64,000 nt of DNA from Branchiostoma floridae (taxonomy: Eukaryota; Chordata; Leptocardii; Amphioxiformes; Branchiostomatidae). Position numbers and translations under genes: made by a program. Positions 44,901 to 57,696 of this stretch are shown here, one piece after another. The notes beneath the pieces were generated by a model. That model searched no databases and was not told where the DNA came from. It saw only the letters and a program-made list of their open reading frames with translations. The stretch's first letter is position 1; each line of letters starts with the position of its first letter. The stretch spans positions 15,463,569 through 15,527,568 of the forward strand of contig NC_049986.1 in assembly GCF_000003815.2 (NCBI RefSeq). The letters are read 5' to 3'.

Positions 44901-47857
44901 AATATTGAATTGAATTTCATGATATGGAAAATGGATATTATTCTGAAGACATTGTTGATTTAAGACGACAGTACGTAAAGCGTGCGCTTAGCTGTTGGAC
45001 TGAAACTCCGTATTGTTTTCCCTAAGAATATTAAGAACAAGACCCAGAGGCAAGTCACGCCTTCATCCAATGATTCATCAGCTGAGGGACATCTTCCGAC
45101 GCCAACTTCCTGTCACAGTCAGGAGTGCCTACCCGTCCGTGTTGTGAAGGACTACGGAAAATTCTTGGAGGTTTATTTTCCAAAAGGTAGACTTTGTCCG
45201 ATGCCTGTTTCTTTTTACGCCATGAGACCTTTACGATATTTGGATTTGTTTGCTCAGATCAAGAACGTCATATAGAGACTTTGTTCAGATGTGCGATTTT
45301 TTTTCAACTCCATATTGTTGTGGTGTTGAGATACACGTTGTACATATACAGAAGTAGCCAGTTGAATGCACAACGTATTAACGCACACTTCTGTTACTAA
45401 GAAGCCCCAAATTCCAAACCAATGCGGTACTTCGCATTATTGCAGAAGAAAGTATCAAAAGTTGCCAGAGGAGTGAAGCTGGCCTATGAGTTCGTTTGGC
45501 TACCGGAGGCTGATGACTCACTTTGTCCAGCTTTGATACTATCTTTTGCCACTGGTAAATCTGCCTAGAGATTAGCAAATGGGGTGTGCAACGACATCTA
45601 CTGTAGCCCCTCCTCTATGATGTAGTTTGATGTACTGTGTATTTCTGTCTTGTTCAACCACCTTGGTGTACCTGTGACGTCGCAGTTAAGGGGGTGTACA
45701 CCCAGCAGAATGTCTGTGAGTCGGGAACCTCCGGCAGACTGCTGCTGCAGCCTATACACAGGTACTTCCAGGGGTACAACAAGGACCGGGACGAGATCGG
45801 AGAGTTTTCGTATCCAGTCTCTCTCAGGGTGGGTCATGGGCTCATATATTCTTAAACATACGTATCTCAGTCTTTTCTTTTACTGTTACATTGAGTCCTA
45901 TATTTTTGTTTGGTGCCGTACCAGTGGGGGTGGGGGGTCAAGTAGCACCAACAACAATACCAATGGGCTGGTCAGCCTCTTGTAGCGTAGTGGTTAGCGC
46001 TGCAGTGTAACAGTGGGGTTCAAGCGGGATATTGTTTCTTTCTTTTTCTACTCCCTTGCTGTTTCAGAGCAATACATCTTGATCAACGAAACAAATAATG
46101 CTTGATTGAGGATCAATAAAAAAATTACAAACACAAACACAAAATGGCCTGGCATTGAAGATTATGTTATACATGGTTTTGTTGTCATAATATCGCAAAA
46201 ACACGGTGGAACGGTGACCTTGTGGTTAAGGTTGACTCAGAACCTGGAGGTACTGAGTTCGACCCTGACAGGACCCTGATGCCCATGGGAAAGGTACTTT
46301 ACACGATTTATTCATTCTAGTACCGATGATGAGTACCGATCAGGTGAAAATGCGTGCCTGGCTTCGGTTAGGGACGTCCCTCGGGTGGGACGCAAAGCCA
46401 GACGTCCCGTGTTTGATTAGAACACGATAAAGAACCCACCACACTTACCGAAAAGAGTAGAGGGTCCTTCACGGTATGAGTGGATCGGATAAACCTATCC
46501 GTACATGTATACACTGACTGTACTGTTCAGCACAGCCCTGTTGGCGTACGGGGATACTGGGAGGAGATTCAGTGGGTAGACAATACAAGAAAAACATCAG
46601 TATGGAAAAGAGGATACACATTAGCATCGTCAGTAAAACTCTTCTCTATGCATGTCAGCAGTATAGACTGTTTTTCGAGCACGGGGAGGAGGTGGAGAAC
46701 GGTTGTAACGCCGTGTACGAGATGAACGTGGCGCTGCCGGCCCGGTACGCTGACAGGGACATCCCCGAGCCGATCGCGGAGAAGGTATCGTTTTCTTCAC
46801 ATTCCTTAATTAACTTGACTTGACTTACTGTAGTATGTAGGGTGCCTCTCCTTCTCCGTCACCATCATGGCTGCCTAGAACGGTTTCTGACCTGCATCGC
46901 CTTTCCCAGGCTGCCAGGCTCTAACCCTGTATCTTAATATTAAGTGCGGTCATCATTCAACTCTTGTGTAGAGGTATAGGCAGCGACATAAAAGGGGCCA
47001 AACATTTGACGTACAGGGAGACACAATGTTTTCCCCTCACTACATAGCATGACTATTTAAGCAGGCATCCCCTGACTTTGGATCAACTACGCGGTCCCTC
47101 AGAAAGGGTGGCTGGGGCATTAGAGTAACCAATGACACTGCAAAAGGTTCATGTAGCTCCTCTTGAAGTTCAAAGCACTAACACAGATGTTTATCTCTAG
47201 ATGAAGACGTTTGAGCGCAATGGAACCTACATGTACGTGGTTCCCGTGTCAGGGATCTACAGTCTGGAAACCATCAAGGACAAAACCTATCACCTACTGG
47301 TGGACCTCACGCAGGAGAATCTGGCCATCGAGAGGGTGAGACAGATACAATTTGTTATAATAAAAATCTTTATTGACACAACAAAAGTACATTGACTTTC
47401 GTAAGGTCTGTTACATATACTGCATATAGATAAACAAGTGTATACAAATTACATTGCAACCTGAAGACTTGCTTGCAAGGCTAGTTGTTCCACGTTTAAG
47501 TACAAAACATATGTTGATATATACAGATGAATGAGCTCCTTATTTTGTTCTTGTGCCTTTCACCTACAGTACTATAGTGTAATATTCACCTACGATCCAC
47601 CCTTCACCGACATAGAGGACAGAATGACGTACATCGGGTTAGTAAAGGATCCACAGAATGAAGGTAAGCGGCATTTATAATGGACAATATCAATGATTAT
47701 TTCATTCCAAGCATGTCTGTATTTAGGTCATGTAGCTTCACCTGTAGCTCTCAATCTAAGCTGACTTTGTGTGGTTCCATTTGCAGACGGCAGCGATAGC
47801 CAAGAGGTTGCAACAAGTAAGGAGAAAGAACAAGTAACACAACAGGAAGACGAATGA
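37406..47857 (+). CDS. Copy D: diverged secreted protein with four SOUL/HEBP-like domains (complete, 20 exons)
   Basis: Exons: 37406-37470, 38071-38270, 38650-38786, 39169-39335, 39703-39917, 40302-40466, 40916-41049, 41252-41334, 41529-41703, 41931-42129, 42649-42794, 43296-43394, 43840-44001, 44487-44561, 45027-45186, 45686-45828, 46659-46784, 47201-47335, 47570-47663, 47787-47857. They sum to 2751 nt, or 916 residues. Intron phases equal those of B and C. The signal peptide is MWKTALFCAWAALCLSA. Domain 1 has CPEYELLCSSPEYAVRRYKS, the best SOUL match in the window. Domain 2 has CPKYEILERVGDTIEKRHY and YTKCFGGNVFYDP. Domain 3 has YYEAYHKALHPILSYINGKN; domain 4 has LLLQPIHRYFQGYN. The C-terminal tail is acidic (EKEQVTQQEDE). 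Exon 18 uses an ordinary GT donor, unlike A-C. Exons 6, 7 and 15 have plausible but less certain acceptors. Confidence 0.83.
37534..37973. mobile_element. 440-bp hAT-type MITE in copy D intron 1
   Basis: Terminal inverted repeats TAGGGGTGGGTACCGGTAC and GTACCGGTACCCACCCCTA are perfect. They are flanked by an 8-bp duplication, GATAGAAC, at 37526-37533 and 37974-37981. An 8-bp target and AGGGGTGGG-type ends are usual for hAT elements. No transposase is encoded; the 67-codon ORF inside is incidental. Confidence 0.88.
38870..39119. repeat. (CT)n followed by (GT)n microsatellite
   Basis: A run of CT dinucleotides passes into a long, interrupted GT/GC array in intron 3 of copy D. Reverse-strand ORFs here (Thr-His-rich) are simple-repeat artefacts. 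Confidence 0.95.
40139..40222. repeat. (CA)n microsatellite
   Basis: Interrupted CA dinucleotides lie in intron 5 of copy D, about 80 bases before the exon 6 acceptor region. Confidence 0.9.
45983..46030 (+). repeat. tRNA-derived SINE-like promoter segment
   Basis: TAGCGTAGTGGTTAGCGC resembles a tRNA A box, and GGGGTTCAAGC about 15 bases later resembles a B box. The spacing is shorter than in a tRNA gene and there is no cloverleaf, so it is a SINE fragment in intron 16 of copy D. Confidence 0.5.
46205..46470 (+). repeat. SINE-like repeat with B box and TAAAGAACCC signature
   Basis: ACCTTGTGGTTAAGG and GAGTTCGACCC resemble A and B boxes. They are followed by GGGACGTCCCTCGGGTGGGA and CGATAAAGAACCCACC, related to the repeat at 6780-6870. 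Located in intron 16 of copy D. Confidence 0.5.
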
Positions 47858-50735
47858 GACGATTGAACCAAAAAATAGATAGAGAATCAGATACATATAT
47901 GTCCGCGAAGACAGCTACATGTACTGTATGCAACTTGTTCAGTTGCAGTATGGCCACTTTATATACTTGCGAAGAAAATTTGCTCAGCGCTTTATTAAAT
48001 ACCAGGATGTCCCCCATCGTACTGCCGTGTCCATGCATATCTTGTTGTTATCACAGTTAGAGTTTGTATAGGAGAAAGATGACTGAAGATAGCTGTATGT
48101 TTCTTTAGAGCAGAGTATCAAACAGTAGCTATTTTGCAGAAGGTATTCAGGACACTTACACTTACCTTTACGCATCACTTTACAAGAATTCTTTCATCAT
48201 CATCATCATCACCGGCTTCTATTCTAGAGCAGAAGTGTTCACAAAGACAATTTTGTCTTTATGTAATTGTCATTATAATGCTGTTATAGACTATCAGACA
48301 AAGTGTAGAAAATGAAGAATTCTTCGCTACAGCTGTGTTTGCAGTGGCTACTTTGAACATTTACTGTTTTCTTTCACATCGTCAATGCCAGAAACGCATA
48401 CAAGTACTGTTATCTCGATTATATATTAACATCACATGTGGAAGACACCATTCATTGTGTGTCCTGATCAATGCGCTTTAAAATCAATCAGTTTTGTCTG
48501 TCTCTATTTGTCAATGCAACGTTGACAGGATTGTGGTCGACAAGCGAGAGTAGCAACGAACCCGTTGTCTTGCGGATGTCATTCGCCAGGAGTCGCACCT
48601 GAAGCAGAAATACCACGTCAGCCCAGACAACAGTCATTGATTTGCTCGCCCTTCCTGATTAAAAAATTAAGTTAAATTTTGATGTGTTCCAGACAAACAA
48701 ATACATCTCATATACTCAGGCATAGTTACACACTCACCCAGACATATATAGATTCAGACAGATAGACGAGACAGACAGAGACCCTAAAAGCAACATACGG
48801 CCATACATAACGTACCATCCCTTCTCGTCTGGACTCAAATGTTGAGTTCAGACGTGACAAAACTGGGTGCGATGTGTGTCGGAAAAGCACATTTTGTTTC
48901 GAACCTTCACATCTTCAACATACACAGACGGTCTGGCATGATTGGGAGATATTTGTTATGAACAGGTTTGTATTTCATCTGTCATTATTCAGTGGTATTA
49001 CCCGACTTAGAATGTAGCATTTTCAGTACTGGAAAAGTCAATGTAACTTCATCCGTCTACATAGCTAACGTTAGTTCAGCTTGCACTGTCTGATTATGTA
49101 GCAATTCTACGAACCGTCCAGTAAATAGCTTCAGGTTTTCGGCTTTTGTAAATTTTCTTGTCTAGTTTGCATTGTAGATATTCTTATTACCCCATCCATA
49201 CCCCCTTATTTGCTGACCTAGAGGGTAGCTTCTTCTTAGATATAGGAAGACTTCCGCAAACAGGTGAATGTTGTGTCAACAGACTTGACGGTGCATCTTC
49301 GCATTTCTTTCGGTGTGTCATTACCAAAAATAGCTCTGATCTGCTTCCTCTTTTCAGCGAATATTTCTGTGCAAATCATCCGAGGATTCTGTATTCAACT
49401 GGCTGAGGTCTGGTGTGGATGGCCGGTCTGTCTGTAAGTACAACTACAGGTTTTGTGAACTCAGGTTGTTGAATGTAGGTCGAGTTCAAACCAGGGTTGG
49501 ACGGGGGACAATTTTGATTGTCACGAAGCAAAACCGGGTTTGTGCGATGTAACTATGGTTTCTTGGTACGTTAGAGGTACAATTTGGCATGTTACATTTC
49601 TGGTACACAATTAAGTGTGTAGGCAAGGCTTACATGACCGTGAGTTTTGAATTTGTAGGAATAGGCAAGAACTTCTGGCGGGAGAAGGGATTGTGTGTGT
49701 GTACTCCCACCCCACCAGAAAATAGCTGCGAAAGGGTGGTTGCAATCATACTTGGGTTAGAAATATTTCGTTTGGTGCCATTGCGTATTCTCTGACAGCT
49801 GTTTGTACATTTTCTGTTTAGAATGAGATATTAACGTTAACAAGTTTGTTTCTGCATCAGAACTTAGTCATGAAATATTTTGTATAGGGTAAATAACGGC
49901 AGGAAACGTCGATTCCCCCTCTTCTCTGAATATGCAGAATACGCTGCATAGAAAGTACAACAAAAGTCACTGTGGTTACCAGACTTCTGTTCCGAGTAGC
50001 CAGGTTTGCGTGTCGTGAGAGCGCAGGAAAAGCGATTTATCAAATTAGCAAATAAGTCCATTTCCCTCGTCGGAAACGCTGTCTGTGCTTTTGTTTTGAC
50101 AATGAGTAAGGTATGTTGCCAAAGAACTCTCCCCAAGCAGATTTCAAAAGTCGAATTCCAATTTTGGGGGGGTTAGCCGTTTGTCGGTTACCAATCGCTT
50201 TCTTACCTTAGAGAAGAGTAGAATTTTAGTTTCTAGTTTGAAACGAAAAAGGGAGTCATGGAGTTTTAAAAAAAGCGAAACGAATTTGCCTTCTAACGTC
50301 TATTTGTAGGTTAGCTTGGACTATTTTTTTTCTGAAATAGTGTTATGTTAACGTTTAAGCTACAGAAAGTATTTCCTTTCTGTAACAGTTACGAAAGGAT
50401 ATACGAAACAGACTGCGTATGTAGGTTATGTACATCTCTAAATTGCAATAGAAAATATCTTCAGTGCAGTAAACAAGTTTGTGTCTGTTTGAGCACGCCT
50501 AGGCTCCCTACGACCTTACAGCTTACTCAACAGTGTAACGACGTGCTTAGGCATGCTTATGACTGTAAGTCAGGACACATGTACAGTATGGCGCACCTGC
50601 ACGTCCATGGGGCATTGGCCTGGGGGGATCTTAAAACTATTCATGCACGAAGAGATGGGCTGGGATTAGGCTTTATGTTCCAGCAGATTGGGCATTGAAA
50701 GTCTTAAATTGGGAACCCAAATTCCACAGGTCGAA
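47858..50735. other. Downstream flank of copy D, no gene seen
   Basis: An ATTAAA at 47994 may serve as a weak polyadenylation signal for copy D. No conserved coding sequence, RNA gene or clear transposon end was recognised. Short ORFs have no family resemblance I can name. Confidence 0.5.
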
Positions 50736-50739
50736 GAGT

Positions 50740-51100
50740 GTACTCTATTCTACTCTACTATACTCAGCTTTGCTCTACTCTCTACTCTACTCTACTCTGC
50801 TCTTATCTACTTTAGGCTCTACTCTGCTCTGATATGCTCTACTCTGCTCTGCTCTACTCTACTCTACTCTACTCTACTCTACTCTACTCTACTCTACTCT
50901 ACTCTACTCTACTCTACTCTACTCTACTCTACCCCTCTCTTCTCTTCTTAACTCTGCTCTGCTCTACTCTGCTCTGCTGCGATGATCTACTCTGCTCTAC
51001 TCTACTCCTCTCTTATCTGCTTAACTATGCTCTGCTCTGCTGTACTGTACTGTAGTGTACTGCACTGTACTGTACTGTACTCTACTCTACTGTTCTCTTC
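50740..51100. repeat. (CTCTA)n pentanucleotide array
   Basis: A core of perfect CTCTA repeats (about 50860-50931) is surrounded by CTCTG, CTGTA and similar variants over about 360 bp. The Ser-Thr-Leu-Leu-Tyr ORFs across it are artefacts of the repeat. Confidence 0.95.
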
Positions 51101-54100
51101 TCTGCTCTTTTTTCTATTCTCTACTCGACTCGTCCTTTCTGCTTTCCCTTGATCCCTCGTTCCTCTTACATATGCAGAAATGAAATGGAGCGCGATCCTC
51201 GTTTCCGGTTATTTGGCCCATATGTTATTCTGTCCGTTGTACAACACTAGGTAATGTACCAAACGAGCGTACAACAATATGCTACGCCCTTGTTGGACGT
51301 CAGTGGGCCGTTCAAACCTGTTCAACTGTCAACTGAAGAGAAAGGACCGTGCGGTGAATGGGTGGAACCTCTCGAAGAGAGTGTCGAGTGAAAGGAAAGT
51401 ACACATATTATCCTGAAACCCTGCACCACGACATGTTACACTTCCTTGACACTGAACTGTCGACTTGTAAATCGTGCATAACGCGTGACCGCGTCTGCGC
51501 CGCAGCGAAAACATTTTGTCTTTTTTTAATGGGTTTCTCTTAACGAGGGTGCTACAAAGGAAAACACTTTTTATTGACTGAACCTAATTGTCCTTGCGGT
51601 TGTGTTTTTCGTGCGCTAGAGGGCGCGCCAGGTTGTGACACCTGTCACAACCAGATAGCCAAACAAGCAAAGAGTACCGCAACAGGAACTTTGTCTCCTC
51701 ATTGAAAACATCATAAATTTAATCATTAAAGCGATTTATTGTAAGGTACAATTGTATTCTCCTTACTATTCTTGTTGTACCGTTTTCCGACTATGACAGA
51801 ACCTAATATCAAGAAGGATCTACGGCTAGCTTTTCCATCACATGGCAACTGAATGTTGTACGACAGACCCACGACTTGATTATCCTGAGAATGTATTCGT
51901 ACAATGTCGTAAACCTTGTTGTACGATTGTACGACGAACGCGAAAATGCCTTACTTTTAACTTACTTCCATGCATTATAAATCTAATATGTGTACCTATG
52001 CCATGATGAAATAATTTAGATCATAGTGACGAGCATCACGATGTTTATCTCAGCTGGCCTGAGCCGCCCGCCTTTTGATTTGGATAAGAAAGGAAGTTAA
52101 TCGGTTACTATGTGTATAGTGGCCGGCCCACACAACAACGTGCCCATTCAGTGACTCGGGCGCACCCGCTCGCTCTGGGATTAAAAAACACAGCCAGATT
52201 ACAGCTGAATCAGAGCAGGACAACAGAGCAGGGGGCTTGGTGAGTGTACAACATTGATTTTCGGCGGAAAATCACGGAGTTAGGACTTGTGCGGTCTCTG
52301 TTTGTGGAGTGAAGGGGGCGCGTTGGTTCCCGGCACTTGTGTGATGTAGTCTTCGCTCTTCGAGACAACGGGCCGGCGACAGGGTTGGTGAAGAGTACGA
52401 CTGTCGCTTCTACAACATCAATCTGATGCTGGTAAGCAGTCACATTCATTTAGACAACATTTGGTGCTCGATATACACGGCTACCAACCTAAACAGACTA
52501 CCTAAAGTACACAGTAAAGGACGATTGGAAAATGGCTTGAACGGTCTAGTGAGACTAGTGTGGGTGGGAAAGCGTTTTGTGTGAACAGAGGTCGCGCACA
52601 CATGACACAAGCGTTGCTTTGTCACTTGGAATTAACTTATAGCCATTGATATTTCGCAGACGAGCGTAGGGGATTAAATATGCCCCAGGTCGTGGTCAGA
52701 AAAAGGCATTTTTTCTTCATCGTTGCAAGAGCAGAAGAAGCATATGAAGAACTTACAAAAAGATGTTGCTTCGTTGAGCCCCTATCACAATCGTCGTATT
52801 GCAGTATTGCGACAACAAATTGGGGACATTCTTGGAACATTCCTGGGTCTGTCGTACAAAATTTAGGAGCCTTGTGATATGATAAACAAAAATATGTCGT
52901 AAATTGTTGTTCACACTCTGTTCTGTCAAAGTCACCCTTAAATCGAAAGAAAAAAAAATCGTACGACTGTTGGTTAAACGCGTGAGTAACGTTACAATAT
53001 TTTCAGTTGCCCCGAGTTATAAATGTTAATTATAGTAGAAACAGGTGTGGCCATTTGGGAGTTGGTGCGGTCTCGGGACAATAAGGATCTACATGTGAAT
53101 CCACCGCACTTATCTTATCGTTTATCTTAAATTGCAATACAGGCTCCGGTAAACACGGTATTAGTCGACAACTTTTCATAACACCTGGATAGAGTGAGAC
53201 CAAAAATCACTTTCTGTAAGCGCTCCTGAATGAATGAGAAAATGATATAACTAAATTTTCCCTGTATTTGCAAAGGGTGTTGTACCGGACGAATTATGCG
53301 TTTTATTTGCCAAATTTTTCCATTCAAACAACGCTTTGTATATTTAGCAATTTGGCCTTTTACATGTTGTGTTTGGAGAGGTTGAGTGCAGGTATTGAAG
53401 TCTTCCATGAGAAAACAACTGTTATGTTTCCCCTTTTACTGTGAGCTGTTTTGTTAGAAAACACCGCGGTTAGGTCAGTCCCTAAATATAGTATTAACGA
53501 GGATTTTCAGGTCTATATCCCATGTGGCTGTCCAGTTTTCTCTTCATATTCTCACCTGATCAGTAAAAACAAATCAAAAAGTATAAAAGTTTGATGCAGG
53601 AACGACGTCCAAAATTACAGATTCGAACAACATATTTGCTCGGAGATTCGGTCAGCCGAGTTTGGATAAACACGGATGGAAGTAAGTTAACACGTCGAGC
53701 TATTGTTAGCAGCGGGCAGACGGCAGAACAACACCGCTGGTAAACCGTTACTGAGTCATCTTCGTTGCCCGGGAACTCGGGGAGGAAACGCCGAACAATT
53801 CCGTGTCATGGTCCAGAAATATTCTGAAGTTTTGGAAACAAAGAGAAGATCGCGGAAAGACATGCAGTCACACAAACGTGTCCCCTTCTGGGAAAGTGTC
53901 CGGACTTGAACGGGAATTTCCCAGACAGTTTATATGGTGCAAACTTGAATTTACACTTGGTCTTATTGCGACGGGAAACCAATAAGGAAATAACAAAGCG
54001 AGACATACCATAAATAAAGTAAGAGCAGTAAAAACTTCCTTATTGTGGCTAGTCTGCTCCTCCCACAGTTTACATGTGTGCTCCGCTGTATTGGAGGCGT

Positions 54101-54979
54101 ATCCGAGGATAGGTATAGACTCTACCGGACTGATAACGCTGGCAATTATAGGGAGAAAAATTTGACAGGGATGTTTTGCTACTAGAGGAGTTGGTCGGTC
54201 GAACCTTAGCGTGGACTGACTCCCCTGGCCAATCTTTGGCCGAATTCTACGATCTCCGCACCCCCGTAGGAAGGCCTGGTGGACACGAGAACAGGTGCAC
54301 CATGGCCAGACAGGTTTTACTAGATGTTTTTTTCTTCCCTGTGATAAACCTATCCATCTCTTTACGTCTATTCTACGCTTTCACAATCGCTAGGAGACTA
54401 ATCTCTGAGCAGATATTGGTGTAGAAGATCGTTATGTTTTTCAGAAGTTGCCGGGATTTTCCACCAGCCACGGCTGTTATTAGCCAAACTCAGTAGTCAG
54501 AACTATCACAATGTTTCAACCCAACATCTGCTTGGAGATGATACTATTGATGTTTGCTGGTCTCGGTCTTAATTCCTCAGTTATACGTCAGCGCCAAACT
54601 GTACGTTATTTCACTGACGTCACACACAGACGTCGGTTCCTTGTGTCCATCCTTCGGGGTCACGACACTAGAACCCGTCCGGCATGGCATGTATTCATAG
54701 TAAATATGGGAGGGGTATATTCGTATCTTTACAAAATTAGACTAACATATAGACATTAGGTCGTTTGGAATGACCAATGAGGTTATGTAGTCTATATAAC
54801 TTCCTTGTAATGACGTAGACTGGCAGTTTCCAACAACAGGAATTCATCTTAGATTTTCGTTCTTCTAGTATCATGCTCTACTGCTCCCCCTGTTGTGAAA
54901 TTAAAAAAGTAATGGAGGTCAGAAAGTAACAATCCTCCTCCCACCCTGAGTGCCGATGCACATGAAAGGTGCGCCCCAC
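51101..54979. other. Intergenic sequence, no gene seen
   Basis: No convincing exon was found. The stretch 52170-52435 is a possible unspliced 5' exon and promoter area: it ends in CTGATGCTG|gtaagcag, a good 5' splice site, and would suit the downstream gene whose first coding exon has an upstream acceptor. This is only a suggestion. Several segments carry a TCGTACGAC-type word (about 51930-51945, 52850, 52957) also met at 60480. Confidence 0.4.
54780..54812. repeat. Imperfect palindrome related to the 40-bp palindrome in copy A
   Basis: AATGAGGTTATGTAG followed by TCTATATAACTTCCTTG resembles the two halves of the palindrome at 8542-8581 with the centre deleted. AATGAC occurs on both sides and may be a remnant duplication. 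Confidence 0.4.
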
Positions 54980-54984
54980 TAAAA

Positions 54985-55215
54985 CAGCCACACAGTAGAA
55001 CTAATTGGGAGACACTGGTTCAATCCTGGGGAGGGCATCTCGGTTAGAGCTGCACCCGTCTTTCGGAATCGAAAGGGATGTAAAATGGAGGTGCTAGCAG
55101 CCCCTATAGCTATGATGATATATATACCCTGCTACTGAAACAGCATACACAAGGAAACTTGCCGACCTATGTGCCAATAGGCACTACAGCGTGAACAACA
55201 ATAACGTTTCACACG
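54985..55215 (+). repeat. SINE-like repeat, copy 1
   Basis: It contains ACTGGTTCAATCCTGGGGA (B-box-like), GAGGGCATCTCGGTTAGAGC, a GCTGCACCCGTC word, GTAAAATGG, CTACTGAAACA and CCTATGTGCCA. The same words in the same order occur at 58085-58290, so these are two copies of one interspersed family. Confidence 0.65.
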
Positions 55216-57674
55216 AACCCATTGCGACCCTGGCTACCATTGCTGGGTGAGCCCGATACAAATGAGCTGCTCTTTTTTTGGCTAAACCTTGTGTAAATAC
55301 TTGTCCACAATAGCATAGTCCCCTTGTATCGGCTCTATAGAGTGTCATTTAAGATAACTAACCATGCCGGTACGTAGTTTGAGACCATGTTTCGGATTAA
55401 ATGTTCTTTTTCGCTAAACAGTGGTATTTTCACGACTTTTTATTTGTCACGGAGTGCGTTATCAGATAATTACTTGATCCTGTTTTGCCACTAATCCTCC
55501 CGCACTACTGATTAGAACGTCGGGTCCGGTAAAGATTTTCATTTGTCACGTCCGTGCTCACCTTTCCGACCCCTCAGGTAACGCACCTGTACGCCAGGTA
55601 AACTTTTATAGGTGATCAATCAGAACAACGTACAAAGCAGCGCCGCGAGTTGGTTAATGTTTGAAGAAAGGTAAACTTCAACGTGACGAAAACCAGAGTG
55701 CGCCCTGTGCACTAATGGTGACCAAGTGACCTCCCCTTGTACAAGAGGTTCATTATTTCTACATTACACGATTGGGAAAAACATGTTTATACGTGTGGAC
55801 TCCCACACAGCATAGATGTTTGACACTAGCAAATTGCACATCATAGTCCGGAACGTTTTTATTCGGATTTATGAGTATACGAGTTTCAGCAATCAACTTA
55901 TCACATCGATTTTGCATATCATAAATCATACGAACGAACAGGTAAGCATTCTTTGAGAGTGCAAACAGAAGTCGTTCTCCCAAAAAGTTTATTTCATTAT
56001 AGCACGCAATCCCTCTGATGCGTCTAAAATTTCATCGTTGTGCATTTTTGTTCACAGGGTTTTTATCTTTCAAAAGGTATAACATGTACTTCTTAACGTG
56101 CCATAAATACTACAAAAACTGTTCAATGGCAATCATCTGCAATTGCTTAATCTAGATACTACACTTATACTTGTCTGTTCCCTTTTTTGTACGGAATAGT
56201 GGAACATGTAAATATACTGAAGGCTAGCTAGGCAGCCCCTCCCATTTCTGAGGCACCAGGTCTAATTGGTTACCTGTCGAGTGGTCGCCAATCAGATTGA
56301 CACGATAATGGTTGCTGTTCAACTGCATAATTATAGGGGTCATCACAAGGGTCTATTGGTGATATCTCGGAAAGCGCTATAGCTATTGCAGTTTTAGTCT
56401 TGCAGACGACAGCCCAGCTATATGTCGGTCGCCATGTTGCAACTCTGATGATTGTTTTATTTACGAGTGTTGCGGCGTACTGTTCACGGTAGGTAAATGT
56501 TTATTCGGGTGACGTACCTCTAGGCTCTACCTTAGGTCGCAAACTGTACTCCCCGGCCATCGAACTCATTTGGTGTGTTTTCTGTCTTATTTGACCAATT
56601 TCTACTATTTTTCCAGCGACCTGTGGAGCCTGGTAGAGGCTAACGTACCTCTGCATGTAACCACAGATCTCAAAATTTGAAATATACACTGCTTACCTAA
56701 CGTACACTACCAGACCCCACAGTCAAATCGGAGAAAAAGTCATAGCAATCGGCCAGCCAAAATACTTAGTCGACTCGGGGAACTGAGCTTGCCCTAGGGA
56801 GCATTTCATTCGCCCGTTCGGTCGGTCGGCTAGCTGCCAAGAGAATGATGGTTTGAGTTTAAGTTTTTCTTTAGCCCAAGTTTGTTTATGTCATATTGCC
56901 TGACCTGTCATTGTTCAGGTATTGTGTTATGTGGTCTAAACTTTGGACGTTACATGGTGAAAACAAAGGCACTACTGTCAGGTGATTACTGTTAGATCGA
57001 TCTATTGATAGTCCTTAAATTCATGTATTCCCAATAAATCTTTCTTCTCATGGCCTGCACAATTGTGCCAGTTGGTGCTGTTGGTGTTACAATAAATTAA
57101 GAAAGGACGTCAAGCATTTTAATTATTGGTTATTCGTCATTCCATGACAGGAGAGAAGGCCTGCGATGTCCCCAAGCATACCGGGTCACCCCACTAGAAA
57201 AGTGTGTTGGGTTCTTTATAACGTACTGGGATTTGACGTCTGAGACACTCCTAGCCTGAGTAACACAAACCAAGTCTCGCTGTCCAGGCTCCATTGCCTG
57301 GCCGGTTGGAAGGCTGCTAGAGTCTTTTGAGGCCAAGGAAACAGTGTTATCCACTGTGTCTAGGGCATGGTATTGGAAGACCATCTCTCTCCTTCCACTG
57401 ACTTTTACCTCCCCAAACGAAGTCATTTTTTTTTACATCTAGGTGGAATGAGGGAATCCGTGTCAAGTGTTTTTTCACGTCCACAACATCTAGCCAAGAA
57501 TACTAGGAATCGAACCCGCCAGCAACGCAGGCTGAGCCACCCCAAACTATCGGAGGCTTAAGGATCCCTCTGAATAGCGATCAACAGAAGAAATTCAAGA
57601 ATTCAAACTTTGGAGACTTGTGGACGTCCCTATTGCCTGCTATCACTGATTGCCTTCTTTTCCATCCCGTGCAG
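55216..57674. other. Intergenic sequence upstream of gene E
   Basis: No gene recognised. 56504-56650 is one copy of the repeat family that also forms the MITE at 59600-59802. 57140-57345 carries, on the minus strand, the TAAAGAACCC-type dispersed repeat seen at 6840 and 46430. A similar GCTGTCCAGG-containing segment returns at about 63715-63750. Confidence 0.5.
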
Positions 57675-57696
57675 TTGATGACGTAAGCGTGCGGTG

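Noticed and set aside
50688-51055. Ser-Thr-Leu-Leu-Tyr repeat proteins
   Set aside because: They are translations of the CTCTA simple repeat.
52170-52435. First exon and promoter of gene E
   Set aside because: There is a good 5' splice site but no other evidence; the distance of 5.2 kb and lack of conserved content leave it unproven, so it is not listed as a feature of its own.
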